A stretch of DNA of 9,195 bases from Bacteroidota bacterium (GCA_021793635.1 JAJYSI010000101.1:1-9195), one strand, 5' to 3'. Shown: positions 1 through 7,631, counted from the first letter of the stretch. A program made the numbers and translations. The notes: a model not told the origin generated them from the letters alone.

Positions 1-1
1 G

Positions 2-1237
2 ATCTCCGGCGGTTATGTAAATGTATATTTCTTATCGACTAATGCTATGAATAGTAACGTAACTGCTTCATGGCGTGCTCATAAACGCGGTGCTGTATTT
101 GCTAATCCATGTTATACTCAAATTCATCCAACGTGTCTTCCTGTGCATGGTGAAAATCAATCAAAATTAGTATTAATGAGCGAAAGCTTAAGAAATGACG
201 GAAGAATTTGGGTACCGAAAAAATTAGGTGATATGAGGTCTCCTAATCAAATTCCAGAAGATGAAAGAGACTATTACCTTGAGAGAAAATACCCTGCTTT
301 TGGGAACCTAGTTCCTCGCGATGTGGCTTCGCGTAATGCAATGTATGTCTGTGACGAAGGGCGAGGGGTCAACGGAGGCAGAGCAGTATATCTCGATTTA
401 TCAGAAGCATTTAATCGCATCGGGAAGGAAGGCGTTAAAGATAAGTACGGAAACTTATTGGATATGTACCAAAATATTACAGGTACAGATCCTTATAAAG
501 TTCCTATGCAGATTTATCCTGCGCCTCACTATGCAATGGGCGGTCTGTGGGTAGATTATAATCTGATGAGCAATGTCCCGGGCTTATTCGTTCTCGGAGA
601 AGCTAATTTTTCTGACCATGGCGCAAATAGACTCGGCGCAAGCGCACTTATGCAAGGACTTGCTGACGGTTACTTCGTTATTCCTTACACACTCGGAAAT
701 TATCTTACAACAGAGAAACCGGCTAAAGTGGATCCAAAATCTAATGAATTCAAAGAAGCAGAAAATAATGTTAAAGAAAATGTAAGTAAATTATTAAATG
801 TTAATGGAAAACAAACTGTCGATTCAATCCATAAACGCCTCGGTAATATTCTGATTGACAAAGTTGGAATGTCCCGCAGCGAAACAGGATTGAAGCAAGC
901 TATCAAAAGTATCAGTGAATTACGCCAAGAATTCTGGAAGGACGTTAAAATCGTCGGGAAAGGAAATGAACTTAATCAGACGCTTGAAAGAGCAGGCAGA
1001 GTCTCTGATTTTCTTGAACTTGGTGAACTGATGGCAATTGATGCATTAAACAGGAATGAAAGCTGCGGCGGTCATTTCCGCGAAGAATATCAAACAGTCG
1101 AAGGTGAAGCATTAAGAAGAGATGATGAATATTCTTATGTAGCAGCCTGGGAATTTAAAAAGCCGGGCGTGTGGGAACTAAACAAAGAGAATCTTGAATT
1201 TGATAATATAAAATTAGCTACGAGGAGTTACAAATAA
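2..1237 (+). CDS. sdhA: Succinate dehydrogenase/fumarate reductase flavoprotein subunit, 3' part (5' end outside window)
   Basis: This is the FAD-binding catalytic subunit of complex II, which interconverts succinate and fumarate and passes electrons to the iron-sulfur subunit at the membrane. The frame is open from base 2, so the first ATG (47) is internal. 411 residues are present; the family is usually about 600-650, so the FAD-binding N-terminus is missing. Visible family signatures, numbered from the first residue in the window, are a QIHPT segment near 40, [17 protein letters not shown] near 120, and the stretch [18 protein letters not shown] near 198, which holds the conserved substrate-site arginine and FAD contacts. 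The C-terminus has the typical [13 protein letters not shown] and [12 protein letters not shown]. The stop codon overlaps the sdhB start by one base. The sequence style is that of Bacteroidetes-type SdhA/FrdA. Reaction direction cannot be told from this sequence. The family call is certain. Confidence 0.96.
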   Translation: MSGGYVNVYFLSTNAMNSNVTASWRAHKRGAVFANPCYTQIHPTCLPVHGENQSKLVLMSESLRNDGRIWVPKKLGDMRSPNQIPEDERDYYLERKYPAFGNLVPRDVASRNAMYVCDEGRGVNGGRAVYLDLSEAFNRIGKEGVKDKYGNLLDMYQNITGTDPYKVPMQIYPAPHYAMGGLWVDYNLMSNVPGLFVLGEANFSDHGANRLGASALMQGLADGYFVIPYTLGNYLTTEKPAKVDPKSNEFKEAENNVKENVSKLLNVNGKQTVDSIHKRLGNILIDKVGMSRSETGLKQAIKSISELRQEFWKDVKIVGKGNELNQTLERAGRVSDFLELGELMAIDALNRNESCGGHFREEYQTVEGEALRRDDEYSYVAAWEFKKPGVWELNKENLEFDNIKLATRSYK

Positions 1238-2007
1238 TGGAAGGAAATCATATTCATTTGACGTTAAATATCTGGCGACAGGAAATTCCTTCATCAAAAG
1301 GTTATTTTGAAGAGTTCAAACAAGACGTATCGCCTGATTCATCAATCCTTGAAATACTCGACGAAATAAATAATCATTTGGAAGCGGAAGGTAAAAGACC
1401 TATTGCTTTTGAAAGCGATTGCCGCGAAGGTATTTGCGGTACATGCGGGCTAGTCGTTAATGGGCATCCTCACGGCCCATTACCTAAGACAGCTACCTGT
1501 CAATTGCATATGCGTAATTTTAATGACGGTGAAACTCTTTTTATTGAACCATTCAGAGCAACTGCATTCCCCATAATTAAAGACCTTATTGTTGATAGAT
1601 CCGGTTTTGATAAAATTCAACAAGCTGGGGGTTTCGTATCTTTCAACGCAGGCAGTGCACCTGATGCAAATGCTATTCTAATTCCTAAAAAAATAGCCGA
1701 CCTTGCTCTTGATGCCGCCGAATGTATTGGCTGCGGCGCTTGTGTTGCAGCTTGTAAAAATTCCTCTGCGATGCTTTTTGTTTCTGCAAAGGTTTCCCAG
1801 TTTGCTATTTTGCCTCAAGGCCAACCCGAAAGGTATGAACGAGTTCAAGCTATGGTTAAGGTTATGGATGAAAATCTCTTCGGTAGTTGTACAAATACCT
1901 ATGCTTGCGAAGCTGAATGCCCAAAAGGTATTTCCGTATCTAACATTGCAAGAATGAATCGGGAATACATCAGCGCTAAGTTTAAAACTGAAGAATTGGT
2001 TGATTGA
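1237..2007 (+). CDS. sdhB: Succinate dehydrogenase/fumarate reductase iron-sulfur subunit
   Basis: This 256-residue subunit carries electrons from the SdhA flavin to the quinone site through three iron-sulfur clusters. All cluster ligands are present. C62, C67, C70 and C88 fit the N-terminal [2Fe-2S] ferredoxin domain. C163, C166, C169 and C228 fit the [4Fe-4S] cluster. C173, C218 and C224 fit the [3Fe-4S] cluster, by analogy with E. coli SdhB. The start ATG shares its A with the sdhA stop (TAATG), and a clear Shine-Dalgarno GAGGAG lies at 1222-1227, 9 nt upstream. The pair is therefore translationally coupled. The cytochrome b anchor (sdhC) is not downstream. In Bacteroidetes-type operons it precedes sdhA, so it is probably left of the window (inference). 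An intrinsic terminator follows 26 bp after the stop. Confidence 0.97.
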   Translation: MEGNHIHLTLNIWRQEIPSSKGYFEEFKQDVSPDSSILEILDEINNHLEAEGKRPIAFESDCREGICGTCGLVVNGHPHGPLPKTATCQLHMRNFNDGETLFIEPFRATAFPIIKDLIVDRSGFDKIQQAGGFVSFNAGSAPDANAILIPKKIADLALDAAECIGCGACVAACKNSSAMLFVSAKVSQFAILPQGQPERYERVQAMVKVMDENLFGSCTNTYACEAECPKGISVSNIARMNREYISAKFKTEELVD

Positions 2008-2033
2008 GAACATATAAAATCAATTTTCCTTCT

Positions 2034-2090
2034 AAATCCCGACCTTTTGCTGCATATGGGCAGGCAAGTTACTCGGGATTTTTTTATTTT
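2034..2090 (+). terminator. Intrinsic terminator of the sdh operon
   Basis: The arms AAATCCCGA (2034-2042) and TCGGGATTT (2073-2081) form a perfect 9-bp stem, followed by a run of seven T (2079-2085), then ATTTT. The 30-nt loop can fold further: TTGCTGC (2047-2053) pairs with GCAGgCAA (2060-2067) with one bulged G, giving a long interrupted hairpin. It lies just after sdhB, in the expected orientation. An in-frame TTG at 2047 inside this hairpin could in principle extend the next gene upstream, but the structure makes that unlikely. Confidence 0.8.
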
Positions 2091-2115
2091 GAATTGTCAT
2101 TTAGAGAGAATTTTG

Positions 2116-3693
2116 ATGTTTGAGAAAGAAATAAAATTTATATCTGACTTTAGCCTTAATAAAGTTAAAAACTTCGGATCGTTTTTTACATTTGCTAAAC
2201 TGTTAAGCAGCGATGTTCATCCGGCAATTATTCAATATATTTCTGCTGAATTGGATTTCCTTATATTTGAAGATAGGAAAAAACTTCTTCAACAATCTGC
2301 TTTTGATTATTCTGGCGCCGAAATAGCAAAACATTTGAACATTATCGGCGAAGAAATTAAAAGGGATAAAAAAATATCTTTTGAAGATATGAAGAAATTA
2401 ATGCTTCAAGCTGTTTCGTTTAACATTAACTTTCTTATTAGACCTCGCTGGTCATTAGTAAAACTTGTCTTTAATGAATCGGAGCAGAAAACATTTGAGG
2501 AAATCAAATTAGCTTTCAACTACATTTATTATTATGATTATATTAAGAATATTTTTCTCGGCTATCTTTCTAAAAGAAAATTATCTGTTTTAAGTATTAC
2601 TGAATTCGAAGCTATTCTCACCAAAATTGACAAAGAACTATTTTCAGAACAAGCTGAAAAGTTTTTGGATAACTCGATTTATTCAACTGCGGAATTTTTT
2701 AATGAAGGCGGTGTTAACAAAACCACAATTTCTCCCAATTATTTTGAGCTTTTCCTTAAAGAGAAAAACTTGATTGATTATCAGTTTAAGGTAAGACAAT
2801 ATTTCCCTGCTGAGTCAAATCAAAATTTTAACATCGAAGAGATTAGAAAAGTCCTGTATTCATCAACACTCCCTCAACCTATTAAAACAACGGAAGAAGA
2901 GATTATTACAGAGACCCAAAACAATCTTTTCCAAACTAATGCAAACGAAAATAGCTCCATTGAAAAAGACAAAGAAGAAGATAAAAAGTTATCTACTTTT
3001 AATTTAGAAGAGCAGGAAATTCCGGAAAATAAAAAGAAAAACAAAATAATTTTAACGGATACCGAACAATCCCCAAATGAAAAATCAAAAGATGAAAATA
3101 TTGAGAATGGGCTAATTGACGACGATCTGCTATCTCTATATGATTCCGAACTTCAATCCATCGAAGATGAATTGATGGAAATAAAAACCGACTTAAATAA
3201 TTTCGAGTTTACAATTGAGCCGAAGGATAGTTCAGATGAACCTCTGGTAACTGAAAATGAAGAAAAAGAAAATGATATTTCTCTTCTGCAAGATGTAGAT
3301 GAGGTTTTTGGCAAAGACAAAGGAAGTCCATTTATCGACAATGCCGAAGATGAAATACAATTAGTAGGTGAAGAAAAATTAAGCTTTCAATCGGAAGATG
3401 AAAATAAAGATAACCAAATTCAGGCAAGTTCAAATAAAAAAAATATTAAGCGCTATGATAAAGATGTCTATGAATATTTGAGCAAAAAAGATATAAGGAA
3501 AATTATTTCATCGGTCTTTAATGAAGACCGCGAAGATTTTGAAGGCACGGTTGCAAAAATATCGGAATGCATTTCATATGATGAGGCGACGGAGATATTA
3601 AAAACTGTTTTTATTACATACCGGGTAAATCCATACTCGCAGGAAGCCGTTACCCTAACTAACGCGGTTTCAAATTATTTTGACCAGGCTTAA
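2116..3693 (+). CDS. Uncharacterised 525-residue protein with acidic low-complexity middle, upstream of obg
   Basis: I do not recognise this protein. From the ATG at 2116 it has three parts. Residues 1 to about 250 are predicted helical, rich in K, F, I and L, without a clear enzyme motif. Residues about 255-440 are strongly acidic and polar (many E, D, K, N, S, few hydrophobics), so probably disordered. Residues about 443-525 look like a compact helical domain, with YDKDVYEYLSKKDIRKI and a hydrophobic EATEILKTVFITYRVN segment. No signal peptide or clear transmembrane helix is seen. The start at 2116 is preferred over an in-frame TTG at 2047, which lies inside the sdh terminator; an AGAGAGAA stretch (2103-2110) 5 nt upstream can act as a ribosome binding site. 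Its stop is 2 bp before the obg ATG, so the two are likely co-translated. Its own promoter is not obvious. A role linked to Obg or ribosome assembly would be a guess from position only. Confidence 0.8.
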   Translation: MFEKEIKFISDFSLNKVKNFGSFFTFAKLLSSDVHPAIIQYISAELDFLIFEDRKKLLQQSAFDYSGAEIAKHLNIIGEEIKRDKKISFEDMKKLMLQAVSFNINFLIRPRWSLVKLVFNESEQKTFEEIKLAFNYIYYYDYIKNIFLGYLSKRKLSVLSITEFEAILTKIDKELFSEQAEKFLDNSIYSTAEFFNEGGVNKTTISPNYFELFLKEKNLIDYQFKVRQYFPAESNQNFNIEEIRKVLYSSTLPQPIKTTEEEIITETQNNLFQTNANENSSIEKDKEEDKKLSTFNLEEQEIPENKKKNKIILTDTEQSPNEKSKDENIENGLIDDDLLSLYDSELQSIEDELMEIKTDLNNFEFTIEPKDSSDEPLVTENEEKENDISLLQDVDEVFGKDKGSPFIDNAEDEIQLVGEEKLSFQSEDENKDNQIQASSNKKNIKRYDKDVYEYLSKKDIRKIISSVFNEDREDFEGTVAKISECISYDEATEILKTVFITYRVNPYSQEAVTLTNAVSNYFDQA

Positions 3694-3695
3694 TT

Positions 3696-4691
3696 ATGTT
3701 TATTGACTATGCGGAAATAGAAATTGCTTCCGGAAAAGGAGGCGATGGGGCTGTTACCTTTAGACGTGAAAAATATGTTCCCAAAGGAGGACCATCCGGC
3801 GGAAACGGCGGAAAAGGTGGAGATATTATCTTTCAAGCTCATCATAATTTTTCTACACTTCTCGATTTTAGATATAGAAAACATTATAAAGCCGGCAAAG
3901 GAGATAATGGAGCAAGCGCACTTAAGGATGGGAAAAACGGGGAGGATATTGTAATTCAAGTGCCGGTTGGAACTGTTATTAAAGATCCGGAAACAGGAAA
4001 AGTTTTATTCGATCTGGATACAGATGAAAAAAAAATAGTTATTGCAAAAGGCGGAAAGGGTGGGAAGGGGAATAGTAATTTTGCAACCCCTACTAATCAA
4101 ACACCAAGATTTGCAGAACCCGGAAAAGCAGGCGAAGAGAAAAAAATAATTTTGGAACTTAAGCTTATTGCCGATATTGGATTGGTTGGCTTTCCGAATG
4201 CGGGCAAATCAACTTTAATTTCAACCATTTCTTCGGCTAAACCAAAAATAGCCGATTATCCTTTCACAACTCTTGAACCGAATTTAGGAATTGTAAGATA
4301 TAAAGATTACCAGAGCTTTACTGTTGCTGATATCCCCGGCATAATTGAAGGTGCCCATGAAGGAAAAGGATTAGGTCATAAATTTTTACGGCATATTGAA
4401 CGAACAAAAATAATTTTGTTCTTGATTGATGTTACTTCAGAAAATTATCAGCGCGATTACAACATTTTACTGAACGAACTAAAAAGTTATAGCCCCAAAC
4501 TTGCAGAGAAGAAAAAAATTGTCTCATTATCAAAAATTGACCTGGTTGACGCTGATCAGCTAAAAAAAATTTCTAAGAAAAAAATAAGAAACAGCGATTC
4601 CCCGTTGTTGCTGTTTTCATCCGCTACAAAGCAGGGAATTCCTGAACTTCTCGATTATTTATGGAAGTCAATTAGTGCAAAAATCACTTGA
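3696..4691 (+). CDS. obg: Obg/CgtA family GTPase, short form without C-terminal extension
   Basis: This is an essential GTPase family that binds the 50S subunit and acts in late ribosome assembly and growth control. The 331 residues give the glycine-rich Obg fold (about 1-158, with GGKGGDII and GGKGGKGNSNFATP) followed by the G domain. G-domain motifs are G1 GFPNAGKST (165-173), G2/switch I YPFTTLEPN (188-196), G3 DIPG (212-215), G4 SKID (279-282) and G5 SSA (308-310). The G4 motif has S in place of the usual N of NKxD; from memory this S/T change is common in Bacteroidetes Obg proteins. The variable OCT tail found in firmicute Obg is absent, consistent with the length. The start lies 2 bp after the stop of the upstream gene, with only a weak AGG (3686-3688), so translation is probably coupled to it. 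Confidence 0.97.
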   Translation: MFIDYAEIEIASGKGGDGAVTFRREKYVPKGGPSGGNGGKGGDIIFQAHHNFSTLLDFRYRKHYKAGKGDNGASALKDGKNGEDIVIQVPVGTVIKDPETGKVLFDLDTDEKKIVIAKGGKGGKGNSNFATPTNQTPRFAEPGKAGEEKKIILELKLIADIGLVGFPNAGKSTLISTISSAKPKIADYPFTTLEPNLGIVRYKDYQSFTVADIPGIIEGAHEGKGLGHKFLRHIERTKIILFLIDVTSENYQRDYNILLNELKSYSPKLAEKKKIVSLSKIDLVDADQLKKISKKKIRNSDSPLLLFSSATKQGIPELLDYLWKSISAKIT

Positions 4692-4719
4692 ATAACAAAT
4701 AAAGAGCAAGAAATCATCA

Positions 4720-4770
4720 TCAGAATGAGTAAATCGTATAAATTACTTATTCCTTCAAGTTGTATTCTGA
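4720..4770 (+). other. Inverted repeats with two competing hairpins after obg
   Basis: GAATGAGTAA (4723-4732) pairs with TTACTTATTC (4743-4752) through 10 bp, including one G-T pair, around a 10-nt loop. TCAGAAT (4720-4726) can instead pair with ATTCTGA (4764-4770). The two stems share bases 4723-4726 and so exclude each other. No T run follows either, so this is not a standard intrinsic terminator. It may mark or stabilise the 3' end of the obg transcript. Confidence 0.35.
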
Positions 4771-4782
4771 ATGCCCTAAGTT

Positions 4783-4814
4783 TTTGATATTTTAGGTAAT
4801 TGTTCCTATATTTA
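4783..4814 (+). promoter_or_regulatory. Candidate promoter for tRNA-secG, Bacteroidetes-type
   Basis: TTTG (4783-4786) is followed after 20 bp by TATATTTA (4807-4814), one base off the Bacteroidetes -33/-7 consensus TTTG-N19-21-TAnnTTTG. The same bases also read as a sigma-70-like TTGATA (4784-4789), 17 bp, TATATT (4807-4812). Transcription would start near 4819-4821, about 15 nt before the tRNA 5' end. Confidence 0.6.
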
Positions 4815-4834
4815 CACGCTAAAAATTAAAAATC

Positions 4835-4908
4835 GGCGGGGTAGCTCAGTTGGTTAGAGCAGTGGAATCATAATCCACGTGTCGGGGGTTCGAATCCCTC
4901 CCCCGCTA
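4835..4908 (+). tRNA. tRNA with anticodon CAT, probably elongator tRNA-Met
   Basis: The 74-nt cloverleaf folds fully. The acceptor GGCGGGG (4835-4841) pairs with CCCCGCT (4901-4907), with a G1-U72 wobble and discriminator A73 at 4908. The D arm is AGCTCAGTTGGTTAGAGC. The anticodon stem is GTGGA/TCCAC around the loop ATCATAA, and the T arm is GGGGG-TTCGAAT-CCCTC. CCA is not encoded. It is not the initiator tRNA: 1-72 can pair and the anticodon stem lacks the three G-C pairs of tRNA-fMet. A lysidine-modified tRNA-Ile2 also has a CAT gene anticodon. G2-C71, C3-G70 and A73 do not separate the two, and Met is the more likely call. The secG ribosome binding site begins 10 nt after the tRNA end. Confidence 0.93.
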
Positions 4909-4931
4909 CAAATATTTAGGAGTTAATAATT

Positions 4932-5288
4932 ATGTATTCTTTTTTGATTGTAATATTGTCTTTAATTTCACTTTTCTTAATGATAATTGTCCTTATGCAG
5001 GCAAGTAAAGGTGACGGACTTTCGGGAACATTTGGTGCAGGTTCTAGCATGGGAACTATGTTCGGAACTAGAAGAACAGCAGATTTTCTTAGTAAAGCAA
5101 CCTGGTGGCTTGCAGGAAGTATTGCTGTCTTGGCAATTATTGTAAATCTTTTCTTTTTACCCGGTCAATCAAGTGCGGCACAAAGAGAAAAAATAATTCA
5201 AGGTTCCGGAAGGCAAGTTCCTCAAACCCCAAGTTTGCCGCCGCAATCAACTGCACCGGTTCAGCAAACCCAAACGCCAAAGAAATAA
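4932..5288 (+). CDS. secG: Preprotein translocase subunit SecG
   Basis: SecG is a small membrane component of the SecYEG channel that assists SecA-driven export. The 118 residues show two membrane helices (about 2-22 and 56-76). The conserved cytoplasmic loop between them reads VLMQASKGDGLSGTFG and continues through SSMGTMFGTRRTADFLSKATWW, matching the SecG signature. A polar tail rich in P, Q and T follows (about 92-118), which is common in this family and probably disordered. The Shine-Dalgarno AGGAG (4918-4922) is 9 nt before the ATG. The gene sits directly behind a tRNA and probably shares its transcript, so secG mRNA would be released by tRNA 3' processing. A terminator lies about 90 bp downstream. 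Confidence 0.96.
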   Translation: MYSFLIVILSLISLFLMIIVLMQASKGDGLSGTFGAGSSMGTMFGTRRTADFLSKATWWLAGSIAVLAIIVNLFFLPGQSSAAQREKIIQGSGRQVPQTPSLPPQSTAPVQQTQTPKK

Positions 5289-5376
5289 AGTTAATTTCTG
5301 AATGTAAAAAAAATATTTTTATACAGTTCAAAAATCACCGTTTGTGAACATTGTGCAACCCTTCGGTCAATATTTT

Positions 5377-5412
5377 AACTTTCACGTCCTCTGCAGGCAC
5401 GTAAGTTTTATT
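5377..5412 (+). terminator. Intrinsic terminator downstream of secG
   Basis: AACTT (5377-5381) and ACGTCCT (5384-5390) pair with AGG-c-ACGT (5395-5402) and AAGTT (5403-5407). This gives about 12 bp with a 2-nt and a 1-nt bulge around a CTGC loop. The 3' arm runs into TTTTATT (5406-5412). The T-rich side is on the + strand, so it serves secG. The converging minus-strand operon ends at 5453; on that strand the hairpin is followed by AAAATATT, a poor terminator. Confidence 0.6.
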
Positions 5413-5439
5413 AAGGGAGATATATTTAAATAGATCATT

Positions 5440-5459
5440 TGGATAAAAAAAATTATCCA
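5440..5459 (-). other. Small hairpin over the stop codon of the last minus-strand gene
   Basis: TGGATAA (5440-5446) and TTATCCA (5453-5459) form a perfect 7-bp stem with a six-base A loop (T on the minus strand). It includes the stop codon of the 140-residue gene. It may mark the 3' end of the minus-strand transcript, but no T run follows, so the role is uncertain. Confidence 0.3.
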
Positions 5460-5875
5460 TTAAATCCTTTTAGCTTTTCAAGTAACCCTAAAATTTTTAA
5501 AACATAACCATCAATCAGCTCACATTCTTCCGGTGTAAGATCGCCATAGCGGATTAAATTTTTGGAAGTGCTGTCGATTAAAATACTCCAAAGGTAAACC
5601 GCTTGAGATAGAACTACACGACTTTCATAAGATTTTTGCGGAGTTAAAGAAAGCGATGTAAACATTTCCTTGTTGATAGCAGTTATCTCATTTATTATTG
5701 CATAAATTTTTTCTTTTGTTTCAAGATCATACGATGTTTCAAGGATTTGAGTAATCTTATGGTTTGAAAAGCCTTTCAGTTTCGATTCCACTTCGTCTAA
5801 TCCTTCCTCAATCATTTTGGCGGTAACGGATAAGCTTCTACGATGATTATCTGGAAGTAATATTTCAGCTTTCAT
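5453..5875 (-). CDS. Uncharacterised 140-residue helical protein, downstream partner of dynamin-like GTPase
   Basis: I do not recognise this protein. It appears all-helical and soluble, with no signal peptide, membrane segment or metal motif. An amphipathic first half (AKMIEEGLDEVESKLKGF, then a charged KEKIYAIINEITAINKEM segment) is followed by a helix SRVVLSQAVYLWSILIDSTS and a C-terminal PEECELIDGYVLKILGLLEKL. This is compatible with a helical bundle. The ATG at 5873-5875 is chosen, 4 nt after the stop of the GTPase gene. An in-frame TTG at 5888-5890 would add five residues and overlap that gene by 11 bp. No good Shine-Dalgarno is visible for either, so translation is probably coupled. The tight linkage suggests that it works with the GTPase, perhaps as a binding partner; this is inference from position only. 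Confidence 0.8.
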   Translation of the reverse strand: MKAEILLPDNHRRSLSVTAKMIEEGLDEVESKLKGFSNHKITQILETSYDLETKEKIYAIINEITAINKEMFTSLSLTPQKSYESRVVLSQAVYLWSILIDSTSKNLIRYGDLTPEECELIDGYVLKILGLLEKLKGFNG

Positions 5876-5879
5876 AACA

Positions 5880-7613
5880 TTAATTTTCAATTGTTTTCAA
5901 TGAATTAAGCAAAGCAAGATCATCATTAATCTTTTCTAACTTTGTGCTTATAAGTTGTTCACTTAGACTTTTATTTTTCAGTGCAGCAGAAACAGCAGAA
6001 TTTATGTAAGCAATAACCTGGTCAACTTTGCCATCCATTTCATAATTAAACTTTAATGAAGCTTCATCAATTGAATTTCTATAAAATCCCATTATGCTGC
6101 CGGAGTTTAACCCGGATTTATCATTGATTTCGTTTTTCATCTTCTTTAATATCAAATTAATTAAAAAATTCCGCGGCAGTAAATATGGGAACAGTTTGTA
6201 AACATCAATTTCCAGGAAAAGCGGGTCGTCTTTAGTTTTGTAAGCGAATTTAGAGGCAGTTTTGAAAACAAGTTTATCCAATTCTAGAGGCGAAGAAATA
6301 TCGAAAAGATTCGCAGTAATTTCTGTGACTTTTTTTGCTAAGTCATTTATTTTAGATGTCGATTGATCTACAATAAAAGAAAATCTTTTCATTAAGTTGA
6401 ATTCAACTTTAAGTCGCCATTCCTCAAAGTCGAAAGAAAGTTTCGATGCGAAATATTCTCTTGCAAGAGGACCCAATTTTGTTTTCGGTATTGTTTTGTT
6501 TAATGATTCCAGATATTCCGCAACATTTTTATAAAGTGTTTGCGAATATGATTTAGAGAATTCATTAACTTCATCCCAAAGTTTCGTAATTAATTCACTT
6601 ATTTCACCGTTAAAATTATACAACGCCAATTTTTTTTCTCCAGATATTTTATCCATCTCAAAATTAAACTTCCTAATCTTGTCTGTAAAAATATCTACCG
6701 GAGTACGCAGAGCGTTTTGTTCAAGTTCTATTGAAAAGGAAAGCTGCGAAATATATTTATCAAAATTCCTTTTTACGCTGCTTTGAAGAATAGCAAATTT
6801 TTCTAAGCGGATTGAACTTTTAATTTCATTTTCTAATAATAAAATACCCGAAGTCGAATGATTTGATTTATCATTGCATAATCTTTCTTCCAGAGCAAGC
6901 TTTGCAGAAATGGGAAATATTTTGGGATCAAAATTAAGTCTTGAAGATAACAAAATATTTTTTGTGTAATCAATTATTTCTTTCCCGGATTTTTTATCTA
7001 CTAAGTCTACTTTATTCATCACAAAATAGAACTTATCTACCTTAGAGTGAACTTCCTCAAAAAATTGAAACTCGGTCTGAGTGATTGGGGGATCGACGGA
7101 TAGTACGAAGATTGCGGCATCAATCTTAGGCACAAAACTCTCGGTGGATTTTGTGTTATGAAGGAACAGAGAACCGATTCCCGGCGTATCAATTAATACT
7201 ATTCCGTCTTTTAGAAATTCAGAAGGGAAAATTATTTCTACAAGCTTTACCTTCTTTTCATTTTTAGGATTACCGAATTCGGTTATGTAATTATGTAATT
7301 CATGTTGCAGAATAATAAGAACGCTTTCATCTTCAAATACTATTTTAACTATTTGTTGTTCGCCGAACTTAATCATCGTAATAATTGAAGTAAGAGGCAG
7401 CGCCGCTGTTGGAAGAAGATCATTGCCAATTAATGCATTTATTAATGTGCTTTTTCCTCTTTTGAATTGACCTATTACTACCAGATAAAGATATTCGTTT
7501 TTTAATTTATCCGATTCCGATTTTAATTCTGATGCAATATCATTAAGATTATAATTTTTTGAAAGCTGAATTAAGCAATCAAATTTATCTGAATATTGTT
7601 TTACAAGTTGCAT
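5880..7613 (-). CDS. Dynamin-like GTPase (bacterial dynamin family protein)
   Basis: This is a large GTPase of the dynamin N-terminal family; characterised bacterial members bind, fuse or remodel membranes. Residues are numbered from the TTG at 7619, two before the chosen ATG. A helical lead (1-40) precedes the GTPase domain with P-loop GQFKRGKST (50-58), switch-I region LPTAALPLTS (69-78), DTPG (144-147) and NKVD (202-205). From about 265 to the end the protein is long helical stalk-like sequence. It includes a hydrophobic stretch KLFPYLLPRNFLINLILKK (475-493) that could be a membrane-contacting paddle or tip. The length (577 residues) is usual for bacterial dynamin-like proteins. The ATG at 7611-7613 is preferred over TTG at 7619; neither has a strong ribosome binding site. 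It lies 18 bp after the zinc-ribbon/HEAT gene and 4 bp before the small helical gene. The family call is firm; the cellular role is unknown. Confidence 0.9.
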   Translation of the reverse strand: MQLVKQYSDKFDCLIQLSKNYNLNDIASELKSESDKLKNEYLYLVVIGQFKRGKSTLINALIGNDLLPTAALPLTSIITMIKFGEQQIVKIVFEDESVLIILQHELHNYITEFGNPKNEKKVKLVEIIFPSEFLKDGIVLIDTPGIGSLFLHNTKSTESFVPKIDAAIFVLSVDPPITQTEFQFFEEVHSKVDKFYFVMNKVDLVDKKSGKEIIDYTKNILLSSRLNFDPKIFPISAKLALEERLCNDKSNHSTSGILLLENEIKSSIRLEKFAILQSSVKRNFDKYISQLSFSIELEQNALRTPVDIFTDKIRKFNFEMDKISGEKKLALYNFNGEISELITKLWDEVNEFSKSYSQTLYKNVAEYLESLNKTIPKTKLGPLAREYFASKLSFDFEEWRLKVEFNLMKRFSFIVDQSTSKINDLAKKVTEITANLFDISSPLELDKLVFKTASKFAYKTKDDPLFLEIDVYKLFPYLLPRNFLINLILKKMKNEINDKSGLNSGSIMGFYRNSIDEASLKFNYEMDGKVDQVIAYINSAVSAALKNKSLSEQLISTKLEKINDDLALLNSLKTIEN

Positions 7614-7631
7614 ATTCAATACATAAATAAA

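Noticed and set aside
47..1237. ATG at 47 as the start of the first gene
   Set aside because: The frame is open to the window edge and the residues before it ([15 protein letters not shown]) match the SdhA family, so the gene is cut by the edge and this ATG is internal.
1678..2013. Minus-strand open frame across the 3' part of sdhB
   Set aside because: It is antisense to a fully conserved iron-sulfur domain and shows no recognisable protein features.
2047..2115. Upstream TTG start adding 23 residues to the unrecognised 525-residue protein
   Set aside because: The TTG lies in the loop of the sdh terminator hairpin, and the added residues read across the hairpin arm and T run. The ATG at 2116 has a usable ribosome binding site.
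4835..4908. Initiator tRNA-fMet
   Set aside because: Positions 1-72 can pair (G-U) and the anticodon stem is GTGGA/TCCAC without three consecutive G-C pairs.
5303..5319. A-run/T-run hairpin after secG as terminator
   Set aside because: It is an AT-only stem with no G-C pairs. The GC-containing hairpin at 5377-5412 is the better terminator.
5105..5347. Open frames on both strands overlapping secG
   Set aside because: They overlap a clear SecG gene, have cysteine- and lysine-rich composition without family signatures, and lack ribosome binding sites.
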